A stretch of DNA of 64,000 nt from Prevotella herbatica (GTDB lineage: Bacteria; Bacteroidota; Bacteroidia; Bacteroidales; Bacteroidaceae), in NCBI RefSeq assembly GCF_017347605.1, contig NZ_AP024484.1, positions 62,001-126,000 of the forward strand, given 5' to 3'. Position 1 is the first letter of the stretch; every line of letters begins with the position of its first letter. The position numbers were made by a program, and so were the translations under genes. Below the pieces are notes generated by a model. That model was not told where the DNA came from and did not search any database. It saw only the letters and a program-made list of their open reading frames with translations. Shown one piece after another: positions 54,276-63,497 of the stretch.

Positions 54276-55190
54276 TCAAACATCAAAGACCATTCCCTCA
54301 TTTGTAAGGAAACTATTTGCAAATATACTTTTTGCCTCATCAAGTAAACAGCTTTCATCCTCATAACGAGCGCTAAAATGTCCAAGAAGCAATTTTCCAA
54401 CTCCTGCAGCTTTAGCTACATGAGCAGCTTGCTCTGCAGTTGAATGATAATACAAATTAGCACGACTTTCATTATCTTTTGCATAAGTACTTTCATGATA
54501 AAGCATATCTACATTCTCCAAACTCTTATAAAGATTTGGAATATACTTTGTATCACTACAATAAGCGTAAGAACGTGCCTTATCAGCTGGCTTTGTCAAT
54601 TTTTCATTTGGAATTATTTTTCCATCTTGATCAGTCCAATCTGCTCCCTCTTTAATGTTGTTAATTTGGCTTATTGGTATATTATAGCAGTTCATCATCT
54701 CCCTGTCTATATGCCTGCTACCCTCTTTTTCTCGGAACAAATAGCCACAAGTTGGTACACGATGTTGCAAAGGAATAGTCTCAACAATAAGGCTCCTATC
54801 TTCATAAACAACAGCCTTCTTAGTTGTATCGACTGAATGAAACTCAACTTTAAATTCAAGTCCTTGACAAAAAAAGTTTATCTGATTTTGAAGTATCTCG
54901 CCTAGTTCTGCAGGTGCATAAACATGGAGTGTAGCCACACGACCAAGCATACCAAAAGTACTTATCATACCAATAAGTCCAAAGCAGTGGTCACCGTGCA
55001 AATGAGAGATGAACACTGCCTGAATTTTGGTGAATCTTATTTTACTTCTACGCAACTGCATTTGTGTTCCCTCACCACAATCAATCATAAACAGTTTACC
55101 TCTTATCTCGACAACTTGTGATGAAGCATAATGTCTCATTGTCGGCAAGGCTGATCCACAGCCTAATATATGGATTTTAAATGGTTGCAT
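54276..55190 (-). CDS. rnz: Ribonuclease Z (tRNA 3'-processing)
   Basis: Zinc endonuclease that removes tRNA 3' trailers. The 304-residue metallo-beta-lactamase protein shows ILGCGSALPTMRHYASSQV, motif II FISHLHGDHCFGLIG, RAYAYCSDTKY-type motif IV (here RSYAYCSDTKYIPN), DMLYHESTYAKD and LLLGHFSARY. It lies 14 bp after the lipoprotein gene and is likely cotranscribed from the mazG promoter. Confidence 0.95.
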   Translation of the reverse strand: MQPFKIHILGCGSALPTMRHYASSQVVEIRGKLFMIDCGEGTQMQLRRSKIRFTKIQAVFISHLHGDHCFGLIGMISTFGMLGRVATLHVYAPAELGEILQNQINFFCQGLEFKVEFHSVDTTKKAVVYEDRSLIVETIPLQHRVPTCGYLFREKEGSRHIDREMMNCYNIPISQINNIKEGADWTDQDGKIIPNEKLTKPADKARSYAYCSDTKYIPNLYKSLENVDMLYHESTYAKDNESRANLYYHSTAEQAAHVAKAAGVGKLLLGHFSARYEDESCLLDEAKSIFANSFLTNEGMVFDV

Positions 55191-55204
55191 ATTTACGATC
55201 CAAC

Positions 55205-55768
55205 TTATTTCAGACGCTTATAGACAAAGATACCATCTTTATTCTCAAGATAAAGAGAGTCAGCACCCAGATTATTTATAGCAAAAGTATCTTTATTAAG
55301 CAACAACTTACCATTCCATATTTTCCATTCTGTCCAAGGATTTGTCTCAGCCTTCACATGGCTCTTTACAATTCCACCTTCCAATATTTCGAAATTGCGG
55401 TCTATACTTGTCCAGTTTCCTTGAAGAGTTGTTATGTTTAAAACTATCGTTGCATAATTGTCGTTATCCACTTTATGTCCGATAACAGCCAATCTATCAC
55501 CAACTAAAAGCCCTCCGAGAACACTGGCGGAGTCTGCTCCCTCATCCATAAGAATATAGTTAATCGTGTCTCCACCATCAGTAATAAGTTCAAGACTGTG
55601 CATAGCAGTACCTTCGCCACACACACCATAAACAGTAGTATCAGCTGCAGCTTTACACACAACAGTGTCTTTATCGTTTAACTGCGCGCTTTTCTTTCCT
55701 TTACTATTGCATCCTATCATTGAAAGGATAGCTATCATCATAAAAGAAACATAAAATATTTTTTTCAT
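55205..55768 (-). CDS. Hypothetical lipoprotein, lipocalin-like C-terminus
   Basis: A 187-residue lipoprotein (signal MKKIFYVSFMMIAILSMIGC). The mature part has two halves: beta strands with GDTINYILMDEGADSASVLGG LLVGDRLAVIGHKVD, then a lipocalin-like NWTSIDRNFEILEGGIVKSH ... WEIWNG-type pattern (WKIWNGKLLLNKDTF). Function unknown. It sits 17 bp after mazG and 14 bp before rnz. Confidence 0.7.
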   Translation of the reverse strand: MKKIFYVSFMMIAILSMIGCNSKGKKSAQLNDKDTVVCKAAADTTVYGVCGEGTAMHSLELITDGGDTINYILMDEGADSASVLGGLLVGDRLAVIGHKVDNDNYATIVLNITTLQGNWTSIDRNFEILEGGIVKSHVKAETNPWTEWKIWNGKLLLNKDTFAINNLGADSLYLENKDGIFVYKRLK

Positions 55769-55785
55769 ATCATCAATAATATTTA

Positions 55786-56619
55786 TTATCTATCAAATTT
55801 TTTAGCCTCGTTCCAAAGTTTATCCATATCTTCCAGAGTAAGGTCTTTCAAATCCTTTCCCATTTCCTTGCATTTGCTTTCAACATATCCAAAACGATTT
55901 ATAAACTTTTGGTTAGTCAATTCCAATGCATTATCGGGATTTAGATGATATAGGCGTGCTGCATTAATTATGCTAAAAATGAAATCTCCCAATTCGCGTG
56001 TAGAATTTTCTACATCCTCCTTGTTTAATTCAACTTCCAACTCACCAAATTCTTCACGCACCTTATCCCAAACATCTTCCTTATGTTTCCAGTCAAAACC
56101 TACATTACGGGCCTTATCTTGTATTCTGTAAGCCTTTATTAAAGAAGGTAGAGCTGCCGGAACACCAGAAAGTACTGTTTTATTTCCATCTTTTTCTTTT
56201 TGCTTCATCTGCTCCCATGTCATTTCCACCTCAGAAGAATCAATCGGAGCTTCAGCTAATTCTGATTTCGGATCACCTTCCCACCCTGTCCAATCAATAA
56301 AAGAATGACGAAACATTAGTTTATGTCTAAGCTTGTCGCAAACATCAGTAATGTCAAAACTTTCTTTTTCTTCCCCCAACAATGCATAAAACACAACATG
56401 TTCCATTACATCGCCAAGTTCTTTACATATTTCCTTATCATCACATTTCATCAATGCGTCACAAAGTTCATATACCTCCTCTATAGTATTAGGTCGCAGA
56501 CTTTCATTAGTTTGTTTCCTATCCCATGGACATTCGTTTCTCAATCTGTCCTGTACGTCAAGCAGGCGACCAAAAGCCTGCATCTTTTCTTCTTTTGTAT
56601 GATGTTTAAATGAATTCAT
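55786..56619 (-). CDS. mazG: Nucleoside triphosphate pyrophosphohydrolase MazG
   Basis: House-cleaning enzyme that hydrolyses non-canonical NTPs to NMPs and pyrophosphate. I place the start at MNSFKHHTKEEKMQ (56619); the 25 upstream codons are AT-rich and contain the promoter. The 277-residue protein shows two MazG folds: RNECPWDRKQTNESLRPNTI EEVYELCDAL with KELGDVMEHVVFYALL (EExxE...ExxD), and EEFGELEVELNKEDVENSTR ELGDFIFSIINAARL. The -7 box ends only 4 bp before this ATG, so the mRNA may be leaderless. Confidence 0.93.
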   Translation of the reverse strand: MNSFKHHTKEEKMQAFGRLLDVQDRLRNECPWDRKQTNESLRPNTIEEVYELCDALMKCDDKEICKELGDVMEHVVFYALLGEEKESFDITDVCDKLRHKLMFRHSFIDWTGWEGDPKSELAEAPIDSSEVEMTWEQMKQKEKDGNKTVLSGVPAALPSLIKAYRIQDKARNVGFDWKHKEDVWDKVREEFGELEVELNKEDVENSTRELGDFIFSIINAARLYHLNPDNALELTNQKFINRFGYVESKCKEMGKDLKDLTLEDMDKLWNEAKKFDR

Positions 56620-56623
56620 AGCA

Positions 56624-56654
56624 CAAATATATGAATAATAAATTAAATCGCAAA
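56624..56654 (-). promoter_or_regulatory. mazG promoter
   Basis: Minus-strand TTTG (56651-56654), 19 bp, TATATTTG (56624-56631), then TGCT and the ATG. The consensus match is full and its closeness to the start codon predicts a leader of nearly zero length. Confidence 0.75.
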
Positions 56655-56694
56655 ACTTTCTATCGACAACTTTGTTAAGAGGCACTTTACACAT

Positions 56695-57428
56695 AATTAT
56701 ATAGAGAATGTTACATGAATCTGTATTTTTTATATTATCAGGAAAATGGGGTTAATATAATAATGTCAAAAGCCCTTTATTTATTTGAGGGTGAACTAAT
56801 AACATTAAGTGATATCATCAGATAATAAGGGACTTTAAATTTTAAAACTCGCAGCTTTATAGCTTTATTAAAAAAAAGCCGCATTGTATCCCAACTTATG
56901 TAAACAGATAATCTATACTAAGTGGTTATATAAAGCAACTAAAAAAACATGATTATAAAAGCTGAGAAACAAATTAATAAGAAATACTATCATTCAGAAT
57001 AACAAGAAAAACTGTCATATTTTAGTTTAAATGTGTACTTTTTGCCCAATAATGCAAAATTAATATAATTTTTAGTGTTTTTCTTTGCTACAAATTTTGA
57101 TATTTAAAAAAAAGAATGTAACTTTGACCCCATAAACAACACGAGTTTATATTAGATATTATTTGAGTGTGAGTTTTTCGCTATTTCATATTGCGGTTAA
57201 TTCTATTCCGAATCGACATCATTATTCGCTCCGATGTTAATAGAGAATTAGCGGTCTATTATGATAAAAAATCTATTTCCCGTCTTTTCTCGAAAACAAC
57301 AGCCACAAGCTGTTACCAAATATTGATATAGTGATTGTAAACTTCACATATTGATATATAACAAAAAAAGAGAAGGTACATGCGTCATTGGCGTTGTATC
57401 AATAATTAATTAATATAAAGAAAAGAAA
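56695..57428. other. Intergenic region carrying the RRM gene promoter and its long 5' leader
   Basis: 56695-57096 is AT-rich with no gene seen. The promoter at 57097-57127 predicts a leader of about 295 nt (57134-57428) before the RRM start; it contains inverted segments, for example TTATTCGCTCC... AGAGAATTAGCGG and ACAGC-CACAA-GCTGT (57299-57313). Start-codon context is A-rich (AAAGAAAAGAAAATG). Confidence 0.55.
57097..57127 (+). promoter_or_regulatory. Promoter of the RRM RNA-binding protein gene
   Basis: TTTG (57097-57100), 19 bp, TAACTTTG (57120-57127): a full consensus, about 300 bp upstream of the ATG. Confidence 0.85.
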
Positions 57429-57761
57429 ATGAACATTTATGTTTCACATTTGAGCTGGAACACCACGAGTGAAAGCTTATCGGATTTATTTACAAAGTTT
57501 GGCGAAGTTACGTCTGCTAAAATCGTTACAGACAGAGAGACTGGCCGCTCACGTGGTTTCGGCTTCGTTGAAATGGCTAATGATGAAGAAGGTCAAGCAG
57601 CTATAGATGCCCTTAATGAGACTGATTTCGACGGAAGAACTATCGGTGTTAACGTTGCACGTCCTAAAGAAGACCGTCCTGAGCGTCGTTCTTTTGGTAA
57701 CAACCGCGGTGGTGGTTTTGGTGGTAATAACGATGGTGGTTACAACCGCAGAAGATATTAA
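57429..57761 (+). CDS. RRM-type RNA-binding protein
   Basis: A 110-residue single RNA-recognition-motif protein. RNP2 is IYVSHL (residues 3-8), RNP1 is RGFGFVEM (about 43-50), followed by a Gly/Arg/Asn-rich tail (RRSFGNNRGGGFGGNNDGGY) typical of glycine-rich RNA-binding proteins. Bacteroidota lack Hfq in many lineages and such RRM proteins are abundant; a role as a global post-transcriptional regulator is an inference. The long leader with its own promoter suggests regulation of its own mRNA, as in cold-induced RNA-binding proteins. Confidence 0.96.
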   Translation: MNIYVSHLSWNTTSESLSDLFTKFGEVTSAKIVTDRETGRSRGFGFVEMANDEEGQAAIDALNETDFDGRTIGVNVARPKEDRPERRSFGNNRGGGFGGNNDGGYNRRRY

Positions 57762-57792
57762 ATTCATCAGATAGATAACTATCTGCAAGTCG

Positions 57793-57831
57793 AATAGGAG
57801 AAAAAATATTATGTTTTTTCTCCTATTTTTG
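57793..57831 (+). terminator. Terminator of the RRM gene
   Basis: Perfect 14-bp stem AATAGGAGAAAAAA (57793-57806) with TTTTTTCTCCTATT (57814-57827), then further T. Confidence 0.93.
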
Positions 57832-57867
57832 TTTTATGTGTTTTACGTTTAATGAAAAAAAATGTGC

Positions 57868-57875
57868 TAACTTTG
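57868..57875 (+). promoter_or_regulatory. -7 box of the nucleotidase-nudC operon
   Basis: TAACTTTG lies 22 bp before the ATG at 57898. The -33 element is weak (TTTA at best). Confidence 0.65.
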
Positions 57876-57897
57876 CAAAATATAAAACAACAGATTT

Positions 57898-59643
57898 ATG
57901 AGAAATATAACTCTTGCTATTATCGCATTATTAATGTGTGGCAGCGCTTTTGCTAAGCAAAAGACCATCAGCCTCAAAATTATCGAAACAAGTGACGTTC
58001 ACGGCAGCTTTTTCCCTTACGACTTTGCCAACCGACAGCCTAAGCCAGGTTCAATGGCACGTGTCAGCAGTTATGTTAAAAGACAACGCAATGCTGGAAA
58101 CGTTGTATTGCTAGACAATGGAGATATCTTGCAGGGACAACCAACAAGCTATTTCTATAATTATGTAGCTACCAACGACAGTAACATTGCTGCCAATGTG
58201 ATAAACTATATGAAATATGATGCAGAAACTTTGGGAAACCACGATATAGAACCTGGACACGCTGTTTATGACAAATGGATAAAAGAGGTGAAATGTCCAA
58301 TGATAGCCTGTAATGTTATAAACGTTAAGACAGGAAAACCATACGTTAAGCCATATACTATAATCTACCGCAACGGAGTTAAGATCGCTGTAATGGGAAT
58401 GCTAACTCCTGCAATACCAAATTGGCTTACGAAGAATCTTTGGCAAGGTCTAAGATTTGAGAACATGGTGACAGCCGCAAAAAAATGGATGAGAATTATC
58501 AAGCAAACAGAACATCCAGACTTAATAATAGGTCTTTTCCATAGTGGAAAGTCTGGCGGAATAACTACGCCTGAATATGAAGAAGACGCAAGTATAAAAG
58601 TTGCGACTCAGGTGCCAGGATTCGATGTAGTGATGTTTGGACATGATCATACTCGAGACAACGAGATGATAAAGAATGTATCTGGGAAAAATGTTCTTTG
58701 TATTGATCCTGCTAACAATGCTCTTACTGTAGCAGAAGCTCAAATAGAACTTACATACAGAAACGGAAAAATTATAAGTAAGAGTATCACGGGAAATCTT
58801 GTTGACGTAACAAAGGAAGATGTAGACTCAGCATACATGGACCACTTCAAGCCACAGATTGAAAAGGTAAATAACTATGTTGACAGAGTAATTGGAAACT
58901 TTAACAACACAATATCAACACGTGACTGTTATTTTGGTTCATCTGCGTTTAATGACTTCATACTAAATCTTCAGCTTCAAATCACTAATGCCGATGTGGC
59001 CTTCAATGCCCCGCTCCAGTTTGATGCATCTATAAAAGCAGGACCAGTAAGAGTTGCAGATATGTTCAATCTCTATAAATTTGAAAACCAACTCTATGTA
59101 ATGAGAATGACTGGTGAAGAAATAAGGAAGCATCTTGAAATGAGCTATGACTTGTGGGTAAACACTATGAAGAGTGCTAATGATCATCTATTATTATTGT
59201 CAGATACTCGTGGAGACGCACAAAGACTTGGTTTCAAGAATTTCACATTCAATTTTGATTCAGCCGCAGGCATTGATTATGTAGTTGATGTAACCAAACC
59301 CGATGGTGAGAAGGTGAAAATTATGTGCATGAGCAACGGTAAACATTTCGATGAGAAGAAATGGTATAAAGTAGCACTTAACAGTTACCGCGGAAACGGT
59401 GGTGGAGAATTGCTCACTAAGGGTGCTGGCATACCTAAAGACAGTTTAGACAGCAGAATTATTTATCGTAGTCCACGTGATCAACGCTATTACCTGATGC
59501 AGGAAATAGAAAAAATGGGAACTGTTTATGCAAAGCCAAACAATAATTGGAAATTTATTCCTGAAGAATGGACTGTTCCAGCTGCAAAACGTGACAGCAT
59601 AATTCTGTTTGGACATAAAGCAGACGCTAAAGATGAGAAATAA
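57898..59643 (+). CDS. Periplasmic 5'-nucleotidase / 2',3'-cyclic phosphodiesterase family
   Basis: Dinuclear-metal phosphoesterase that dephosphorylates nucleotides for salvage. The 581-residue precursor has a signal peptide (MRNITLAIIALLMCGSAFA). The metallophosphatase domain (residues 25-290) contains IIETSDVHGSFFPYDF, LLDNGDILQGQP, ETLGNHDIEPG, GLFHSGKSGG and MFGHDHTRDN. The C-terminal 5'-nucleotidase substrate domain (330-560) has DCYFGSSAFNDFILNLQL and the YRGNGGGELLTKG loop. It is 3 bp upstream of nudC; the two could act in succession on external and internal nucleotides. Confidence 0.93.
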   Translation: MRNITLAIIALLMCGSAFAKQKTISLKIIETSDVHGSFFPYDFANRQPKPGSMARVSSYVKRQRNAGNVVLLDNGDILQGQPTSYFYNYVATNDSNIAANVINYMKYDAETLGNHDIEPGHAVYDKWIKEVKCPMIACNVINVKTGKPYVKPYTIIYRNGVKIAVMGMLTPAIPNWLTKNLWQGLRFENMVTAAKKWMRIIKQTEHPDLIIGLFHSGKSGGITTPEYEEDASIKVATQVPGFDVVMFGHDHTRDNEMIKNVSGKNVLCIDPANNALTVAEAQIELTYRNGKIISKSITGNLVDVTKEDVDSAYMDHFKPQIEKVNNYVDRVIGNFNNTISTRDCYFGSSAFNDFILNLQLQITNADVAFNAPLQFDASIKAGPVRVADMFNLYKFENQLYVMRMTGEEIRKHLEMSYDLWVNTMKSANDHLLLLSDTRGDAQRLGFKNFTFNFDSAAGIDYVVDVTKPDGEKVKIMCMSNGKHFDEKKWYKVALNSYRGNGGGELLTKGAGIPKDSLDSRIIYRSPRDQRYYLMQEIEKMGTVYAKPNNNWKFIPEEWTVPAAKRDSIILFGHKADAKDEK

Positions 59644-59646
59644 AAG

Positions 59647-60423
59647 ATGAAGAAACTTTGGTTTATTTTCTGTAAAGATGAAATTGTGCTAGAAAAGCAT
59701 GATGATGGAACCTACTCTATTCCAGAAAGCGAAGAATCACCGATTGCAACCAAAGAATGGACTCACGTGATAAACGTAACTTTTGCAGGTGAAGACGATG
59801 TGAAAACTTTCTATATTGACAGTCCTATCACAAACAACGAAAAATTTGAAATGTGTGGACTTAGGAAGAGCTTTTATAAACTTTCGAAACCATTCTATGA
59901 TAAAGCTGGTAAATGTCACGAATTGCTTTATTGGGATCAAAACACCAAATTCTGTGGTGTATGCGGAGCCCCAATGAAGATGCATACTGATATTAGCAAG
60001 CGATGCACTAATTGTGGTAAAGAGGTGTGGCCATCTTTGGCTACTGCGATTATTGTACTTATTCATAAGGGGGACGAAGTGTTATTGGTTAACGCAAAAA
60101 CTTTCAGAGGAGAATTTTACGGACTTGTTTCTGGATTTGTTGAGACTGGTGAAACTTTAGAGGAAGCTGTAAACAGAGAAGTTCTTGAGGAAACAGGACT
60201 CACTATCAACAACATAAAGTATTTTGGAAGTCAACCATGGCCATACCCTAGCGGATTGATGGTTGGATACAATGCCGATTATGTTGAAGGCGAACTTCAT
60301 TTACAGCGCGAAGAACTAGCTAACGGTCGATGGTTCAAAAAAGACAATCTGCCAACAATACCAGAAAAGTTAAGTATTGCACGCATGATTATCGATGATT
60401 GGTTGCAAAATAATTCAAAGTAA
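59647..60423 (+). CDS. nudC: NAD+ diphosphatase / NAD-capped RNA decapping Nudix hydrolase
   Basis: Cleaves NAD(H) to NMN(H) and AMP and removes NAD caps from RNA in characterised homologues. The 258-residue protein has a four-Cys zinc site (FCGVCGAPM ... RCTNCGKEVWP), the Nudix box GFVETGETLEEAVNREVLEETG (around residues 160-181) and the NudC-specific SQPWPYPSGLMVGY. All elements are intact. Confidence 0.96.
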   Translation: MKKLWFIFCKDEIVLEKHDDGTYSIPESEESPIATKEWTHVINVTFAGEDDVKTFYIDSPITNNEKFEMCGLRKSFYKLSKPFYDKAGKCHELLYWDQNTKFCGVCGAPMKMHTDISKRCTNCGKEVWPSLATAIIVLIHKGDEVLLVNAKTFRGEFYGLVSGFVETGETLEEAVNREVLEETGLTINNIKYFGSQPWPYPSGLMVGYNADYVEGELHLQREELANGRWFKKDNLPTIPEKLSIARMIIDDWLQNNSK

Positions 60424-60439
60424 AAAATACATCTACAAG

Positions 60440-60470
60440 AAAAGGGCAGTATAATCAATACTGCCCTTTT
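60440..60470. terminator. Bidirectional terminator between nudC and the convergent channel gene
   Basis: Perfect 13-bp stem AAAAGGGCAGTAT (60440-60452) with ATACTGCCCTTTT (60458-60470) and a 5-nt loop; T tracts occur on both strands. Confidence 0.9.
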
Positions 60471-60488
60471 ACATTTAATGTATATTTA

Positions 60489-61124
60489 TTATTGTTCATT
60501 CCTAAGTGTTGGAAGCGATATATGAAATTTAACTGCAACAAATCGTATTATACATATCACAAGAAAAGTTGCAATTGCAGTAAGTCCCACATTAATGCCT
60601 AGCGTCATCATGAGCCAATACACCAATCCACCGGCAACACTAGCCATAGCATAAATATCTTTCTGAAAAACAATAGGTTCTTTGTTTAGCAATACATCAC
60701 GAATTATGCCACCTGCAGCACCCGTTATGCAACCCATAACTATTGCTACCCAAAAAGGGTAGTCAAATTGAAGCGTCTTCTGAATTCCTGCTATCGTAAA
60801 GAGTGCAAGTCCCAACGTATCAAATATCAACCACACATTTTCAAGTCTATTTAACGACTTAGCAAAAAGAATATAAACAAGTAATGCTATCACGGAACAT
60901 ATTACATAAATAGTTGAGGTCATCCAAAAAGGAGTAGCCCCAAGCATAACGTCGCGAATTGTTCCACCACCGATTGCAACCACAAAGCCACACACAAAAC
61001 CGCCAAACCAATCAAAATGCTTGGCAGCGGCCATTCTTATTCCAGAAATAGCAAAAGTAAAAGTTCCTACAAACTCTATTATCTGCTGCACGGTGCGTGC
61101 AACTTCAGGATTAGGACCTATCAT
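60489..61124 (-). CDS. TRIC/UPF0126 (YicG-like) membrane channel
   Basis: A 211-residue protein of seven hydrophobic helices made of a duplicated unit: FAISGIRMAAAKHFDWFGGFVCGFVVAIGGGTIRDVMLG and later FTIAGIQKTLQFDYPFWVAIVMGCITGAAGGIIRDVLLN. The GGG-xx-RD motif in each half marks the trimeric intracellular cation channel family. Its start codon overlaps the stop of the dehydrogenase gene by one base, so the two are coupled. A glycine-transport role has been suggested for family members; not testable here. Confidence 0.9.
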   Translation of the reverse strand: MIGPNPEVARTVQQIIEFVGTFTFAISGIRMAAAKHFDWFGGFVCGFVVAIGGGTIRDVMLGATPFWMTSTIYVICSVIALLVYILFAKSLNRLENVWLIFDTLGLALFTIAGIQKTLQFDYPFWVAIVMGCITGAAGGIIRDVLLNKEPIVFQKDIYAMASVAGGLVYWLMMTLGINVGLTAIATFLVICIIRFVAVKFHISLPTLRNEQ

Positions 61125-62086
61125 TATTTTGTTTTATTTACAATATTATTAGGACTTCCGTCAATATATGACTTCAAGTTTTCCTCCAATATATTCATAA
61201 GTCTTGTGCGTGCCTCAATGGTAGCCCAAGCTACATGTGGAGTTATAAATGCATTTGGCTGAGCAAATAAAGGATTGTCTGCCAATGGAGGTTCTTCACA
61301 CATCACGTCAGCACCATATCCACCAAGCTGTCCACTATTTAAAGCTTCTGCAACATCCTGTTCATTCACTAATTGTCCACGACCTGTGTTAATGAGCAAG
61401 GCTCCATGCTTCATTTTTTTAAGAGACTCTTTGTTTATAAGTTCTCTTGTTTCTGAAGTTAAAGGACAGTGAAGTGTTAGTATGTCACTCACAGAAAGAA
61501 GCCCATCTATAGTTGTCTTCTGTATACCAACAGGAAGATCACTAGAGCTTTTACTAGTAAAAGCATACACATCCATACCGAAGTCTTGGGCAATACGTGC
61601 AACCTTACTACCGATACTTCCTAATCCAAGAATACCGATGGTCTTTCCACTTATTTCCATTAGCGGAGTATCCCAATAGCAAAAATCAGGATTGTTACTC
61701 CAGCGTCCCTTTCGATTAAGATCGGCATAATGCTCCACTCGGTTTACCATATTAAGGATGTGGGCAAATGTCATCTGTGCGACACTGTCCGTACTGTATG
61801 CTGGAATGTTTGAAACCAATATGCCACGTCTGCTTGCCGCCTCAATATCTACAACATTGTAACCAGTGGCAAGAACTCCTATATATTTCAATTTTGGCAA
61901 CTGCCCCATTATTTCATCTGTAATATTTACCTTATTAATAAGGATAACATCTGCTTCTTTGGCTCTAGACACAACATCTTCCTGTGAAGTTCGATCATAA
62001 AGCTTTAATTCTCCAAGTTTGCTTATTGCACCCCAACTCAAATCGCCAGGATTTAATCCATATCCATCTAATTCTACTATTTTCAT
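61124..62086 (-). CDS. D-2-hydroxyacid dehydrogenase (glycerate/hydroxypyruvate reductase type)
   Basis: A 320-residue NAD(P)H-dependent reductase. Substrate-domain segment YIGVLATGYNVVDIEAASRRG, Rossmann motif GKTIGILGLGSIGSKVARIAQ (around residues 147-167), catalytic Arg in INTGRGQLVNEQDV, Glu in DVMCEEPP and His in FITPHVAW. The GYNVVD pattern is that of glycerate dehydrogenases. It lies 29 bp after rarA on the same strand. Confidence 0.93.
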   Translation of the reverse strand: MKIVELDGYGLNPGDLSWGAISKLGELKLYDRTSQEDVVSRAKEADVILINKVNITDEIMGQLPKLKYIGVLATGYNVVDIEAASRRGILVSNIPAYSTDSVAQMTFAHILNMVNRVEHYADLNRKGRWSNNPDFCYWDTPLMEISGKTIGILGLGSIGSKVARIAQDFGMDVYAFTSKSSSDLPVGIQKTTIDGLLSVSDILTLHCPLTSETRELINKESLKKMKHGALLINTGRGQLVNEQDVAEALNSGQLGGYGADVMCEEPPLADNPLFAQPNAFITPHVAWATIEARTRLMNILEENLKSYIDGSPNNIVNKTK

Positions 62087-62115
62087 TTTTTCAATATATA
62101 AATGTAAACTACATC

Positions 62116-63387
62116 TTATTTAAATCTATCATCCCAGCATTGATTCATCCAATTGTTGAGTTTTTCTTCAGCCGGACTATGTTGCCCTTTCCAGAAACTA
62201 TCATCCTTCAAATCATCAGGAAGATACTGCTGTTCTGTGAAATGCCCAGGATAATCATGAGGGTATTTATAACCATCATGATAACCTAGTTCTGCCATAA
62301 GTTTCGTAGGTGCATTGCGCAAATGCAAAGGCACAGGCAAATTACCAGTCTGCCTAACTTTTGCCAAAGCAGCATCCACACCAAGGTAGGCAGAATTACT
62401 CTTCTGGCTTGTAGCAAGATAGACTGTTGCCTCGGCAAGCGGAATACGTCCTTCAGGCCAACCTATTTTCATAACAGCATCAAAAGCGGCATTGGCAAGA
62501 AGAAGTGCATTAGGATTTGCTAGCCCAACATCCTCAGCTGCACTTATCACAAGTCTTCTAGCAATAAACTGCGGATCTTCTCCTCCCTCTATCATTCTTG
62601 CTAACCAATACAATGCTGCATCAGGGTCACTACCACGAATACTTTTTATAAAAGCCGATATAATATCGTAGTGCATCTCTCCATCCTTATCATAAGCAAG
62701 CGGATTAGATTGCAATCTGCTCTCTACAAGAGCATCAGTAATATCAATATCTGTATCATCGCCCGACTCCACCACAAGCTCTAAAATATTAAGAAGTTTA
62801 CGAGCATCACCTCCACTGTATCTAAGTAGAGCCCCACTCTCTGTAAGCTTTATTTTTCGCTTGCAAAGTTCAACATCATTATTGATTGCCTTATGTACGA
62901 GATTCACCAAATCATCTTTTTCAAGCGGTTTTAATACATACATCTGGCAACGAGAAAGCAAAGGACGGATAACCTCAAACGATGGATTTTCGGTAGTAGC
63001 CCCAATTAATGTAACTATTCCACGCTCCACTGCACCAAGAAGAGAATCCTGCTGCGACTTACTGAAACGATGTATCTCATCAATAAATAATATAGGAGAA
63101 GCAGAGCTGAAGAACCTTCCGTTTTTGGCCTTTTCAATAACCTCACGTACATCCTTAACCCCACTTGTTACCGCACTAAGGGTGTAAAATGGCGTATCAA
63201 GTTTGTGGGCTATAATCTGCGCAAGAGTAGTTTTACCTACTCCAGGCGGTCCCCATAATATAAACGATGATATCCTTCCGGAGTCTATCATCTTGCGCAA
63301 AACAGCGCCCTCTCCTACTAAATGCTTTTGTCCAACATAGTCGTCAAGAGAGCGTGGACGCATTCTTTCTGCTAATGGTTCACTCAT
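62116..63387 (-). CDS. rarA: Replication-associated recombination protein A (RarA/MgsA ATPase)
   Basis: AAA+ clamp-loader-like ATPase acting at stalled replication forks. The start MSEPLAERMRPRSLDDYVGQ (63387) is chosen; the 25 upstream codons include the promoter. The 423-residue protein has Walker A ILWGPPGVGKTTLAQ, Walker B ILFIDEIHRFSKSQQD, sensor TLIGATTENPSFEV and the C-terminal MgsA domain (AGIPLAEA-like EGRIPLAEATVYLATSQKSNSAYL, HLRNAPTKLMAELGYHDGYKYPHD). All family features are present. Confidence 0.96.
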   Translation of the reverse strand: MSEPLAERMRPRSLDDYVGQKHLVGEGAVLRKMIDSGRISSFILWGPPGVGKTTLAQIIAHKLDTPFYTLSAVTSGVKDVREVIEKAKNGRFFSSASPILFIDEIHRFSKSQQDSLLGAVERGIVTLIGATTENPSFEVIRPLLSRCQMYVLKPLEKDDLVNLVHKAINNDVELCKRKIKLTESGALLRYSGGDARKLLNILELVVESGDDTDIDITDALVESRLQSNPLAYDKDGEMHYDIISAFIKSIRGSDPDAALYWLARMIEGGEDPQFIARRLVISAAEDVGLANPNALLLANAAFDAVMKIGWPEGRIPLAEATVYLATSQKSNSAYLGVDAALAKVRQTGNLPVPLHLRNAPTKLMAELGYHDGYKYPHDYPGHFTEQQYLPDDLKDDSFWKGQHSPAEEKLNNWMNQCWDDRFK

Positions 63388-63396
63388 AATTATATG

Positions 63397-63427
63397 CAAA
63401 AATAAGGAATTAGTTGAATATAACAAA
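63397..63427 (-). promoter_or_regulatory. rarA promoter
   Basis: Minus-strand TTTG (63424-63427), 19 bp, TATTTTTG (63397-63404), 9 bp before the chosen ATG. It lies inside the longer frame, which supports the shorter protein, and predicts a very short leader. Confidence 0.75.
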
Positions 63428-63444
63428 AAAATATAGGCTAAAAA

Positions 63445-63476
63445 TTTGTGAATATGATTCAAAGTATTTACTTTTG
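63445..63476 (+). promoter_or_regulatory. Promoter of the rightmost gene
   Basis: TTTG (63445-63448), 20 bp, TACTTTTG (63469-63476), 21 bp before the ATG at 63498. It is back-to-back with the rarA promoter. Confidence 0.8.
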
Positions 63477-63497
63477 CAGCAAAGATAAATTACACTT

